From NCBI GenBank assembly GCA_964532655.1, contig CAZHMZ010000056.1, positions 1-19,821 on the forward strand: a stretch of DNA of 19,821 bases, in the 5' to 3' direction. The notes under the pieces are model-generated. The model saw only the letters and a program-made list of their open reading frames with translations, had not been told where the DNA came from and did no database searches. Positions 8,872 through 16,236 of this stretch are shown here, in pieces; positions within the stretch are counted from its first letter, which is position 1, and every line of letters starts with the position of its first letter. This DNA comes from JAJFTV01 sp964532655. Lineage in GTDB: Bacteria; Chloroflexota; Anaerolineae; Anaerolineales; Anaerolineaceae. A program made the position numbers and the translations under genes.

Positions 8872-9864
8872 TTATTCCGCTCCACCCTGCATACCGGTTC
8901 TGATTCTTGGATCAACCATGATGTACACGATATCGATAATGAAATTTGCCAGTAAAACACCGATCACGACGAAGAGAAAACATCCCTGCAGGAGGAAGTA
9001 ATCTTCATTATGGATAGCCTGCAGGATGAGATAGCCGATTCCGGGATACGAAAACACCACTTCAGTTGCGAGAGCTCCGGTCACGATCACACCGAGTTGG
9101 AGTGCCAATCCCGAGAGTTGGGGAAGAAGGGCGTTTCTGAATGCATACTTGCGGACGAGTTTTTTAGGCGCACCAAGCATTTCAAGGTAATGAGAATAGT
9201 CAGATTCCAATTCGTAAATGATCAAATTTCGCATGCCGATGGCCCAGCCGCCGAACTGCACGATGAAGAGTGACAGACACGGGAGGAACCAGTGCTGGAG
9301 GAGACTCCCGATGAAGGTTAATGAAAAATGAGGTCTCAGAGAGAAACTATATCCGCCTGCGATGGGGAATACATGCAAAATAATGCCGAATATCCAGGCG
9401 AGTAAAATACCGAGCCACATATAAGGGGTGGCGGTCAAAATATAACCAACAGGAAGCAATGTATTGTCGAGTTTCTTGTTACGAGCCGCAAATGCCCCGA
9501 ATTTATTCCCCGCAAACCAACTGCCCATGATCGCCGGGACCAGTAAGGCGATGTCATACGGAATGGCATTCAGGATGACCTCTTTAACCGGGGTCGGGAA
9601 GAGGAAAATGCTCACACCCAGATCACCCTGGAAAAGAGCAATCCAAAAATTGATGTACTGCTTCCAGATGGGAATATCCAGACCGAATGCCTGCAGATAA
9701 AAAGTGTACATCTGACTGACTGCTGTGCCTTGCAGCCCAGCGCGAGCGATGAGCAATTGAACCGGGTCTCCGGGCATAAACCTGGGGATCATCCAGTCAA
9801 TTGTGACTGCTATAAAAAAAGTAAGGAGGTATATGATCAGCTTTTTTCCGAAATACCGTCTCAC
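8872..9864 (-). CDS. ABC importer permease, OppB/DppB type (GTG start)
   Basis: A 330-residue permease, partner of the OppC-like protein. It has an N-terminal helix (IIYLLTFFIAVTIDWMIPR), then MPGDPVQLLI, which is characteristic of OppB, then five more helices and a coupling loop near YSHYLEMLGAPKKLVRKYAF. The open frame extends 54 codons further, to 10026, but that would overlap the end of the binding-protein gene by 67 nt and encode a non-homologous leader. The GTG at 9864 has a strong GGAGG at 9871-9875 with 6 nt spacing and gives the normal family N-terminus, so I chose it. A hairpin lies just upstream, between this gene and the binding-protein gene. Confidence 0.92.
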   Translation of the reverse strand: MRRYFGKKLIIYLLTFFIAVTIDWMIPRFMPGDPVQLLIARAGLQGTAVSQMYTFYLQAFGLDIPIWKQYINFWIALFQGDLGVSIFLFPTPVKEVILNAIPYDIALLVPAIMGSWFAGNKFGAFAARNKKLDNTLLPVGYILTATPYMWLGILLAWIFGIILHVFPIAGGYSFSLRPHFSLTFIGSLLQHWFLPCLSLFIVQFGGWAIGMRNLIIYELESDYSHYLEMLGAPKKLVRKYAFRNALLPQLSGLALQLGVIVTGALATEVVFSYPGIGYLILQAIHNEDYFLLQGCFLFVVIGVLLANFIIDIVYIMVDPRIRTGMQGGAE

Positions 9865-9899
9865 CTGACGCCTCCGCGTGAAGAAATGGGTGAAAATTT

Positions 9900-9935
9900 C
9901 CCCTCCTCCAGTATAGATCATACTGAAAGGAGGGG
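9900..9935 (-). promoter_or_regulatory. Intercistronic hairpin between binding-protein and permease genes
   Basis: An inverted repeat with outer arms CCCCTCC/GGAGGGG and inner arms CAGTAT/ATACTG around a 5-nt loop, with a 2-3 nt internal loop between the two stems. It begins 24 nt after the stop of the binding-protein gene. On the transcribed strand it is followed by AAATTTT, a weak U-tract, so it could act as a partial terminator or as a block to 3' decay that keeps binding-protein mRNA in excess over the rest of the operon. The 5' arm (CCCCTCC) could also pair with the permease ribosome-binding site GGAGG at 9871-9875. The structure is seen in the sequence; the role is inferred. Confidence 0.72.
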
Positions 9936-9959
9936 CGTGGTAAAAAACAGGTTTCAGGA

Positions 9960-11813
9960 TTATTGAGAGACAGGTTCCAGGGCTAACAGCATCTGGATGG
10001 CGGACATGTTCCAGTATCCACGCCATGCAGCGGGCATGAAATGATTGGAGCCTTCAGCAGATGACGGCCAGTTGGTCCAGACTGCATTGCTTACCTGTGA
10101 CCATACGCCGTTGTACCACAACGGGATGGTCGGGAATTCGGTCATGGTAATCTTCTGCAGTTGTGAGGTGATGGCTTTCATTCCTTCCACATCACCGACT
10201 TTTACCTGGTCCAGCTGATCAACGAGGGCGAAGGCCTCTTCGTTCGTGTAGCGGCCATAGTTACCATATTGGGCGGTCGCGATATTCTCGATCGGGTTCT
10301 GGAAAACCCACTTGTAGTAGGACCATGGAGTGGAGCTGTTCTGGGCTTCGTTCTGAATTGCGAGTTCGAAGGTTCCATCGAGCTGAGCTGCACGCCAGGC
10401 GCCGAAATCAGGAGTCTCGGTGGCAAGGTTGATACCAACAGCCTGGACGTTCTTTGAGATAATATCGATAGCGGCCATCCAGTCAGTCCAACCACTCGGG
10501 CAGGTGACGGTCAAAGCGATTTCGTTTCCGTCTTTGTCTTCAACGAAACCATCACCGTTAACGTCCGTGTATCCGGCAGCAGCCAGAACAGCTTTGGCTT
10601 GTTCGGGATCGTAGGTCCATCCGTATTGATCCACCATGGCCTGGTCGACGTACTTGTCCCAGATGGGGAGCAGACCGGTGGGGTTGGCGGATTTTACAAT
10701 ACCGGTGTAGGCAGTTTCAACGATGTCATTGGTATCAATGGCATAGGCGAGGGCTTTGCGGAATTCAACATCGTCGAGGGGTTTGATCTGTTCGTTGATG
10801 ATCAAAGCAGCCACATTGGCAGAGAGCATGTAAGGTGCTTCAGAGTAGTAGGTCTGGATCCCATAACCGCCTTCCACCAGTGAAGCGATACCGGGGAGGA
10901 AGTTGTTGCTCAGATCAAGTCCACCCTGCAGCATCAGCCCAAGGGCAACGTTGTTTGAACCGTTCACGATATCAACGATACGTTTGGGAGCCGGGGTTCC
11001 AAAGACATCCTTACCCCACCAGTTGTCATTTCGGACCAGTACCTGACGATCCTGATCATGGCTTTCGAAGAGGTAAGGGCCTGATCCCACAGCATTTTCA
11101 TTCGCTCCACCGGTGATGTCTTCCACGGCCAGTGTTGACCAAATAGCAGCGGGAACGATCGGGGTTTGCCACAGGTAGAAGCCAACTTCCTGATATGCGG
11201 GATTTTCGTTGAATTTGAAATTGAGTGTAACGTCATCCACTTTTTCGATGCTGCTGAGGAACTTCCATAGACCGGTGAAATTGAGACCGGCTTTGTAAGC
11301 GCCATTCGGGTCGGCCAGTTCAAAGGTGAACTTAACGTCTTCGGCAGTGAGGGGGGTTCCATCGGCCCAGGTCAAACCATCGCGCAGCTTGATCTCGAGG
11401 GTGGTATCATCGACCCATTTCATATCCTCTGCGGCCAGCCAGGGGGTGAATAGATCGGTCAATGGGTCGTAGATATAGAGAGTCTCATAGACCAGTCCAA
11501 TGCCACCCATGGCATAACCACCGCCATTGAATGGATTCCAACTGGAGGGAGGACCCCACTGAGTACCACTGGTGTAGAGGGTTTCCGAGCGTATGTACTC
11601 AACCTCAGCGGGAGCTTCAGCTACCGGTGCTTCAGTCGCCGCCGGTGCTTCAGTCGCTACCGGTGCTTCAGTTACTGCGGGGGCTTGATTAGCCGAAGGA
11701 GCCTCAGTAACGACGGGGGCAGCGGTAGGGGTTGCCTTGGCACATGCAGCGAGAAACATGCTGATTACAAGGACAACAGACAAAACAAATGTTACGCGTT
11801 TCATGTTCTTCAC
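9960..11813 (-). CDS. Family-5 extracellular solute-binding lipoprotein of the ABC importer
   Basis: A 617-residue lipoprotein that captures the sugar outside the membrane and hands it to the permeases. The signal peptide ends in lipobox LAAC with lipidated Cys24. A low-complexity Thr/Glu/Ala/Pro linker (about 25-70) tethers the domain to the membrane. The binding domain shows SBP_bac_5 features: WNPFNGGG, YDPLTDLFTPWLA, LEIKLRDGLTWADGTPLTAEDVKFTFE, and a calcium-loop-like DVNGDGFVEDKDGN near residue 420. Start: a GTG at 11813 or an ATG at 11804. The AGGAG is 3 nt from the GTG and 12 nt from the ATG, so neither spacing decides it. It is the first gene after the LacI regulator, and an operator lies 87 nt upstream. 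Cello- or gluco/manno-oligosaccharides are the likely ligands, by context. Confidence 0.93.
   Translation of the reverse strand: MKNMKRVTFVLSVVLVISMFLAACAKATPTAAPVVTEAPSANQAPAVTEAPVATEAPAATEAPVAEAPAEVEYIRSETLYTSGTQWGPPSSWNPFNGGGYAMGGIGLVYETLYIYDPLTDLFTPWLAAEDMKWVDDTTLEIKLRDGLTWADGTPLTAEDVKFTFELADPNGAYKAGLNFTGLWKFLSSIEKVDDVTLNFKFNENPAYQEVGFYLWQTPIVPAAIWSTLAVEDITGGANENAVGSGPYLFESHDQDRQVLVRNDNWWGKDVFGTPAPKRIVDIVNGSNNVALGLMLQGGLDLSNNFLPGIASLVEGGYGIQTYYSEAPYMLSANVAALIINEQIKPLDDVEFRKALAYAIDTNDIVETAYTGIVKSANPTGLLPIWDKYVDQAMVDQYGWTYDPEQAKAVLAAAGYTDVNGDGFVEDKDGNEIALTVTCPSGWTDWMAAIDIISKNVQAVGINLATETPDFGAWRAAQLDGTFELAIQNEAQNSSTPWSYYKWVFQNPIENIATAQYGNYGRYTNEEAFALVDQLDQVKVGDVEGMKAITSQLQKITMTEFPTIPLWYNGVWSQVSNAVWTNWPSSAEGSNHFMPAAWRGYWNMSAIQMLLALEPVSQ
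11623..11676. repeat. 18-bp tandem repeat, three copies, in the lipoprotein linker
   Basis: Three adjacent 18-bp units built on (A/G)CCGGTGCTTCAGTCGC lie at 11623-11640, 11641-11658 and 11659-11676, with a decayed fourth unit beyond. In the reading frame they encode repeated Thr-Glu-Ala-Pro hexapeptides of the membrane tether. Because the period is a multiple of three, copy-number changes by slippage would lengthen or shorten the tether without breaking the protein. Confidence 0.8.
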
Positions 11814-11873
11814 TTTCTCCTAAGAAAAGTTTGATAACTGGTGAACGACACGACCAAAGACAGGATTGATGAA

Positions 11874-11886
11874 CCACCTCCTTTTT
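11874..11886 (-). promoter_or_regulatory. Orphan Shine-Dalgarno-like element in the operon leader
   Basis: The minus strand reads AAAAAGGAGGTGG about 60 nt before the binding-protein start codon, a better anti-16S match than the site beside that start. No ATG follows it at a usable distance. It may be chance, a ribosome standby site, or the site of a small leader peptide with an unusual start codon. Confidence 0.3.
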
Positions 11887-11899
11887 GACCTATTTGTAC

Positions 11900-11913
11900 T
11901 GAGAGCGCTCTCA
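11900..11913. promoter_or_regulatory. LacI-type operator O1, perfect 14-bp palindrome TGAGAGCGCTCTCA
   Basis: A perfect inverted repeat with a central CG, the layout bound by LacI-family dimers. It lies between the LacI gene (stop at 11935) and the binding-protein start, so it should control the importer/phosphorylase operon. It differs by one base from the site upstream of the LacI gene. It resembles the CelR operator TGGGAGCGCTCCCA known from Thermobifida, where cellobiose is the inducer. The core promoter around it is not clear: TACAAAT lies 1 nt past it on the minus strand as a possible -10, without a good -35. Confidence 0.87.
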
Positions 11914-11934
11914 ATAAAAAGTAAAAAAATTTTG

Positions 11935-12972
11935 TTACGCTAATTTATGTTCGGTCTTTTTTGCGCCACAAGAATCGCGCACGATGAGTTCTGTACCCAG
12001 GATCAATTTACGGGCCGGTTTGTTGCCATTTTCAATCAGGTCGATTAAAAGTTCAACTGCCTTAACTCCAAAGCTCGTGATGGGTTGGTGGACGGTTGTG
12101 AGACTGATATTAGGCTGCGCACTCATTGGGATATCATCAAAACCGACCATGGCAATGTCTTCGGGCACCCGCAGACCGGCTTCGTGGATTGCCCGCATGG
12201 CGCCGATGGCCATCATATCTGCTGCAGCAAACACAGCATCCGGCGAGGCTTTCAACAATTTCTTCATGGCTGCGTAACCACTGGTCTCTGAAAAGTCGTC
12301 TCCGCTGGAGATTAATGTCTCATCGAGGGGGCGGTTGGCGGCTTTCATCGCTTTCGAATACCCCTCAAAGCGATCAAAGGCCGTGGTATTGTGATTTGGA
12401 CCCGTGATGGCTGCGATGCGCCTGTATCCGAGCTGAATTAGATGTTTGGTGGCAATTGCACCGGCGCTGACATTGTCGACATCGATATAACTGGCACCTT
12501 CAATATTGAAGGGACGGCCCAAAATAACGCTTGGCATGCTCGAGTTGACCAGATGACCGATCAATTTGTCTTCATTTTGCGTGGTCTGGATCAGGATCCC
12601 GTCCAATAATCCCCTGCGCGAAATGCGCGGCATGATCTTTTCTTCATCTTCTTTGTTGCCAACCAAAAACAGAGACAGGGTGTAGTTGTGGTTATTGCAG
12701 CCATACGCGATACCCTGGGTCAATTGTGGGAAGTAGGGATCGAGGAAGAAGGAACTGACACTGCGCGGTAACACAAGCCCGATCATCCAGGATCGTTTTG
12801 AGGCCAGCGAGCGCGCAGTTGCATTGGGATGATACCCGGTGGATTGAATGACCTTAAGAACACGCTTGCGAACGTCTGCGCTGACGTTGGGTGAACCGTT
12901 GACCACACGAGAAACCGTCGAGCGTGAGACCCCGGCTTGCCTGGCGATGTCTTCCAGCGTTAATTCTGCCAT
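11935..12972 (-). CDS. LacI-family transcriptional regulator, CelR-like role
   Basis: A 345-residue repressor. The N-terminal helix-turn-helix (TLEDIARQAGVSRSTVSRVV, residues 5-24) is followed by the hinge helix NATARSLASKRS (50-61), which inserts into the central CG of its operator. The remainder is the periplasmic-binding-protein-like sensor, with typical LacI strings such as IGLVLP, GRPF, GYRRIAAITGP, FAAADMMAIGAMRAI, VPEDIAMVGFDDI and TTVHQP. It is full length for the family. It sits at the head of the sugar operon, and matching operators lie before it and before the next gene, so it probably represses both and is released by an imported or derived sugar. Cellobiose is the natural guess from the neighbours but is not shown here. 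The start ATG has only a weak GGGG site. Confidence 0.95.
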   Translation of the reverse strand: MAELTLEDIARQAGVSRSTVSRVVNGSPNVSADVRKRVLKVIQSTGYHPNATARSLASKRSWMIGLVLPRSVSSFFLDPYFPQLTQGIAYGCNNHNYTLSLFLVGNKEDEEKIMPRISRRGLLDGILIQTTQNEDKLIGHLVNSSMPSVILGRPFNIEGASYIDVDNVSAGAIATKHLIQLGYRRIAAITGPNHNTTAFDRFEGYSKAMKAANRPLDETLISSGDDFSETSGYAAMKKLLKASPDAVFAAADMMAIGAMRAIHEAGLRVPEDIAMVGFDDIPMSAQPNISLTTVHQPITSFGVKAVELLIDLIENGNKPARKLILGTELIVRDSCGAKKTEHKLA

Positions 12973-13022
12973 TCAAAGACCCCGTATTAAGAATATTAAA
13001 GCGAGGAAAATTGAGCGTTTTG

Positions 13023-13036
13023 TGAGAGCGCTCCCA
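13023..13036. promoter_or_regulatory. LacI-type operator O2 at the regulator's own promoter
   Basis: On the minus strand this reads TGGGAGCGCTCTCA, one base off a perfect palindrome and one base from O1. Its left half is identical to the CelR consensus half-site. It begins 6 nt after the -10 box of the LacI promoter, covering the expected transcription start, which is the classic place for negative autoregulation by blocking RNA polymerase. Confidence 0.87.
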
Positions 13037-13042
13037 AAAATC

Positions 13043-13071
13043 ATTATACAGACAATTATTCTTGTTGTCAA
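13043..13071 (-). promoter_or_regulatory. Perfect sigma-70 consensus promoter of the LacI gene
   Basis: The minus strand shows TTGACA (13066-13071), a 17-nt spacer, and TATAAT (13043-13048): six of six matches in both boxes at the ideal spacing. Transcription should start near 13036, leaving a leader of about 64 nt before the LacI ATG. Such a strong promoter is kept in check if the operator at 13023-13036 is occupied. Confidence 0.88.
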
Positions 13072-13390
13072 CAGGCAATCTTTGACTGTTAACCCAATGA
13101 AGTAATTGACCCTGGAAGGGACAGGAAGGCGGACAGCCTGCCCGCGAGGATGAATAAAATATCCAGACAGTGGCCGGGAGTGATCTCATCATCGGTAATT
13201 TCGCGTTGGCTCAAAGCCTTTGCAGTTGTGAATTTTTGGGTAACCGTCGCTGGCTTCAGGTATGTAGAGCAAAATATTGATTTTTGTTGTACCCGTTGGT
13301 TGGCGATTTCCAGGAATAGATCAATTATGCAAAACGATTCACGGTTTAATGTCCTTCTAATATTCAGACGCGATATATAATGATATCAGG
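13072..13390. other. Intergenic region between divergent LacI and LuxR-type regulators
   Basis: These 319 bases separate the two divergent regulator genes. I see no convincing gene: the open frame at 13150-13380 has no family resemblance and no good ribosome-binding site. No clear terminator or CelR-like operator was found. The only recognisable signal is a -10 box just before the LuxR-type gene, listed separately. Confidence 0.6.
13376..13381 (+). promoter_or_regulatory. Candidate -10 box (TATAAT) of a possibly leaderless LuxR-type regulator mRNA
   Basis: A perfect TATAAT ends 9 nt before the ATG of the regulator at 13391, so transcription would begin about 3 nt upstream of the start codon. 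There is no Shine-Dalgarno sequence beyond an AGG touching the ATG, and no good -35 at 16-18 nt. This suggests leaderless or near-leaderless translation, possibly with activator-dependent transcription. Confidence 0.45.
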
Positions 13391-16066
13391 ATGTCTGAAC
13401 AAATTCTCCTGACGAAACTTTATGTCCCGTCACCCCGGCCAGATCTCGTCCCACGTCACCGTTTGATTGAGCGGCTGAATAAAAGCCTTGTTCCAGGCTG
13501 CAAACTCACGCTCATCTCTGCCCCCGCAGGGTTTGGTAAAACCACGTTGGTGTGCGATTGGCTTGGGTCAATGAGCATTCCGAGCGCATGGTTAACACTC
13601 GATGAACGGGATAAAGATCCGGCGCATTTCCTGGCCTATTTCATCGCAGCAATGCAAAATGTCAAACCGGGAATTGGGCTAAATCTGCAGGCTATACTTC
13701 AAATACCGCAACCTCTCCAGATCGAATATATTCTTACGCTCCTAATCAATGAAATATCGATGATAGAGGAGGATTTTGTGATTGTCATGGATGACTATCA
13801 TAGAATCGATTCACTGCAGGTTGATCAATCGTTGGGTTTTCTCGTTGAACATCAACCTGCCAAGATGCACCTGGTCATCACAACCCGAGAAGACCCGGAC
13901 CTGCCCCTGGCGCGATTGCGTGGCCGAGGCCAATGCATTGAAATACGTGCTGCTGATCTGCGTTTTACGAATGACGAAACAGCGGAATTTCTTAATCGCA
14001 TTATGAAATTGGGTCTTTCAGAGCAGGATATTAATGCTCTTGAAACCCGTACCGAAGGATGGATTGCCGGTCTGCAAATGGCAGCTCTTTCTCTGGATGG
14101 CCTGCAGGATACTGAGAGTTTCATAAAATCCTTTACCGGCAGCCATCGATTTGTGATGGATTATCTGGTCGAGGAAGTTCTCAAACGGCAGCCTGAAAAT
14201 ATCCAGGCTTTTCTGCTGCGAACATCCATCCTCGAGCGCCTGTGTGGTCCCCTTTGTGACGCAATTATTCTAGACCACTCTGCTTCAGGGCAGGAAACCC
14301 TTGAATATCTCGAGCACGCCAATATGTTCATCATCCCGCTCGACAATGAGCGCCGTTGGTATCGCTACCACCATCTTTTTAGTGATTTGCTACGGCAACG
14401 CTTAGGGCAGAGTCTCACTCCTGAGGAGGCTGCTGTTTTGCATATCCACGCCAGCGAATGGTATGAAAGCAATGGGCTGATACTTGAGGCTTTTAAACAC
14501 GCGGCTTTAGCCAATGATTTTGAGCGGGCCGAACGCTTAATGGAGAGCAAGCAGATGCCGCTGCACCAACGCGGTGCAGCCAGGGAGATTCTGAGCTGGC
14601 TGGAGTCGCTGCCAACGGCCTTGTTGAACACCAAACCTTCTTTGTGGTGGAAGCAGGCTTCGCTAATGCTGGTTATGGGTCAAACCATTGGTGTGGAAGA
14701 AAGGCTTCAGGCAACCGAAGCAGCCCTGGCTGCCACGGCTTTGTCACAGGCCAAACCGGATGATTCCGCCTTAAATTTGATTGGGAAAATCGCTGTCGCC
14801 AGGGCTACTCTTGCACAAGTGCAGGGTCTGATCGAACCCATGCTTATTCAGTCACGCCGCGCGCTGGAATATTTACATCCAGACAATTTGACTTACCGGT
14901 CATCGGCAGCCCGTATCCTGGGATTTGCTTATTTTTTCCAGGGCGATCGGGCTGCTGCTTGCAAAGCCTATGCCGAAGCACTATCTCTTGCCGAAGCAGC
15001 GGGGGATATTACCAACTCCTTGTTGGCTTTGATCCGTTTAGGGCAGATGCAGGCATTGGCAAACCAGTTTCATCAGGCAGACCAGACTTTCCAGCGTGTT
15101 TTGCTGCAAATCGATGAGTATTCACCTCCGAATTCCCCCGTTGTGTATCACAGCCTGGCCTGGATCCATTATGAATGGAACGATTTGGATACCGCTGAGA
15201 AATACGGTCAATTGGGTCTGCAAATGGCGCAACGTTATTCCCAGGTAATTGACCGGGTAATTTTATGTGGCTTGTTCCTTGCTTATTTGAGACTGGCTCG
15301 CGGAGACGTTGCCGGTTCTAAGCGCTACGTCGCCGAGGCGGAACAAGCCTTGCGTCAAAAGGACCACAACCTGCGCATGCCGGATATTGCCACCGCCCGT
15401 GCATCGATCCTACTTTATGAGGGGAACACAGATGCCGCCCTGCAAATCGCACAGCAGTATGATCTTCCGCTACTCCTGGCGCGCGTGCACATCGCCCGGG
15501 GTAATCCATCCGCTGCACTGGGAGTGTTGGCCCCGTATCGGCAAAAAACGGAAGCTGGAGGTTTGGATGATGAACGGCTCAGAGCGCTAACATTACAGGC
15601 ACTTGCGTTTCACCTGCATGGCGATAAAGAATCAGCCCGGCAAGCCCTTGCCGAAGCGCTGACACTAGGCGAACCAGGCGGTTTCATCCGTCTCTTTGTG
15701 GACAGAGGCGAGCCTATGCGGTGCTTGATTTTGGAGTATAAAGCCTTGGCCGGAAAGCAGTCCAGCGAGCGCACACATCCACAGAGAGGTTACCTGGAAA
15801 AAATCCTGACTGCCTTTCAATCTTCCCGCGGCATTGATGAACCGAAAACCAACCATGAGAGTTCTGGACTGATTGAACCACTGAGTCAGCGTGAGCTGGA
15901 TATACTTCAACTCATCGCTCAGGGGATATCAAATCGAGAGATTGGTGCACGGCTTTTTCTCGCCCTGGATACCATCAAAGGGTATAACCGTAAAATATTT
16001 GAAAAACTGCAAGTTCATAGTCGTACCCAAGCGATAGCCCGCGCCCGTGAACTGGGTTTATTGTAA
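13391..16066 (+). CDS. LAL/MalT-type ATP-dependent LuxR-family transcriptional regulator
   Basis: An 891-residue signal-transducing ATPase regulator of the MalT class. The N-terminal STAND NTPase has Walker A SAPAGFGKTT (43-52) and Walker B DFVIVMDDYH (128-137). The middle (about 380-780) is alpha-helical and TPR-like, expected to bind the inducer and help assembly. The C-terminus (about 830-891) is a LuxR helix-turn-helix: LSQRELDILQLIAQGISNREIGARL, then DTIKGYNRKIFEKLQ and a closing ARARELGLL. The start is certain, because MSEQILLTKLYVPSPRP matches the usual N-terminus of this group. It is divergent from the sugar operon and co-directional with the membrane-protein genes after a 170-bp gap, so it more likely controls those. 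The inducer is unknown; MalT itself senses maltotriose, but that cannot be carried over. Confidence 0.94.
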   Translation: MSEQILLTKLYVPSPRPDLVPRHRLIERLNKSLVPGCKLTLISAPAGFGKTTLVCDWLGSMSIPSAWLTLDERDKDPAHFLAYFIAAMQNVKPGIGLNLQAILQIPQPLQIEYILTLLINEISMIEEDFVIVMDDYHRIDSLQVDQSLGFLVEHQPAKMHLVITTREDPDLPLARLRGRGQCIEIRAADLRFTNDETAEFLNRIMKLGLSEQDINALETRTEGWIAGLQMAALSLDGLQDTESFIKSFTGSHRFVMDYLVEEVLKRQPENIQAFLLRTSILERLCGPLCDAIILDHSASGQETLEYLEHANMFIIPLDNERRWYRYHHLFSDLLRQRLGQSLTPEEAAVLHIHASEWYESNGLILEAFKHAALANDFERAERLMESKQMPLHQRGAAREILSWLESLPTALLNTKPSLWWKQASLMLVMGQTIGVEERLQATEAALAATALSQAKPDDSALNLIGKIAVARATLAQVQGLIEPMLIQSRRALEYLHPDNLTYRSSAARILGFAYFFQGDRAAACKAYAEALSLAEAAGDITNSLLALIRLGQMQALANQFHQADQTFQRVLLQIDEYSPPNSPVVYHSLAWIHYEWNDLDTAEKYGQLGLQMAQRYSQVIDRVILCGLFLAYLRLARGDVAGSKRYVAEAEQALRQKDHNLRMPDIATARASILLYEGNTDAALQIAQQYDLPLLLARVHIARGNPSAALGVLAPYRQKTEAGGLDDERLRALTLQALAFHLHGDKESARQALAEALTLGEPGGFIRLFVDRGEPMRCLILEYKALAGKQSSERTHPQRGYLEKILTAFQSSRGIDEPKTNHESSGLIEPLSQRELDILQLIAQGISNREIGARLFLALDTIKGYNRKIFEKLQVHSRTQAIARARELGLL

Positions 16067-16106
16067 GTATCCATTTCCCTCACTATTTTCTCTAAACAAC
16101 AAAATA

Positions 16107-16154
16107 CAACACTTTCCTTCAACACTTAAGTGTCTGTTCGACAACACTGTGTTG
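16107..16154. promoter_or_regulatory. Clustered CAACACT repeats with two palindromes: candidate LAL binding region
   Basis: CAACACT occurs three times in the same direction, at 16107, 16120 and 16142. The second copy leads into the 12-bp palindrome ACACTTAAGTGT (16122-16133). The third forms the 13-bp palindrome CAACACTGTGTTG (16142-16154). The palindrome centres are about 20 bp apart, two turns of the helix. The cluster lies about 85-130 bp before the first membrane-protein gene. MalT-type activators bind arrays of short direct and inverted repeats, so this is a plausible target, though no such site was recognised upstream of the LAL gene itself. No clear -10/-35 pair was found downstream. 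Confidence 0.55.
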
Positions 16155-16236
16155 CAGATAGGATAGCTGTATCTTGAGGCAGTGGAATTGCCTTTGCCAA
16201 CTGGTTACATAAGGAGAAAAGAAGGAGTCATAAGGA

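Noticed and set aside
9865..10026. 54-codon N-terminal extension of the OppB-like permease
   Set aside because: It would overlap the binding-protein gene by 67 nt and includes the hairpin and the ribosome-binding site; the GTG at 9864 has a strong GGAGG and gives the normal family start.
13150..13380. Possible small gene between the two divergent regulators
   Set aside because: The translated sequence is rich in Arg, Ser and Trp with no family resemblance, has no ribosome-binding site, and runs into the -10 box of the LAL gene.
15588..15600. Third operator-like site (AGAGCGCTAA) inside the LAL gene
   Set aside because: Only one half-site matches; the other half is degenerate and it lies within a coding region.
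16067..16106. Terminator after the LAL regulator gene
   Set aside because: The region is pyrimidine-rich but shows no stem-loop with a T-run; read-through into the membrane-protein genes cannot be excluded.
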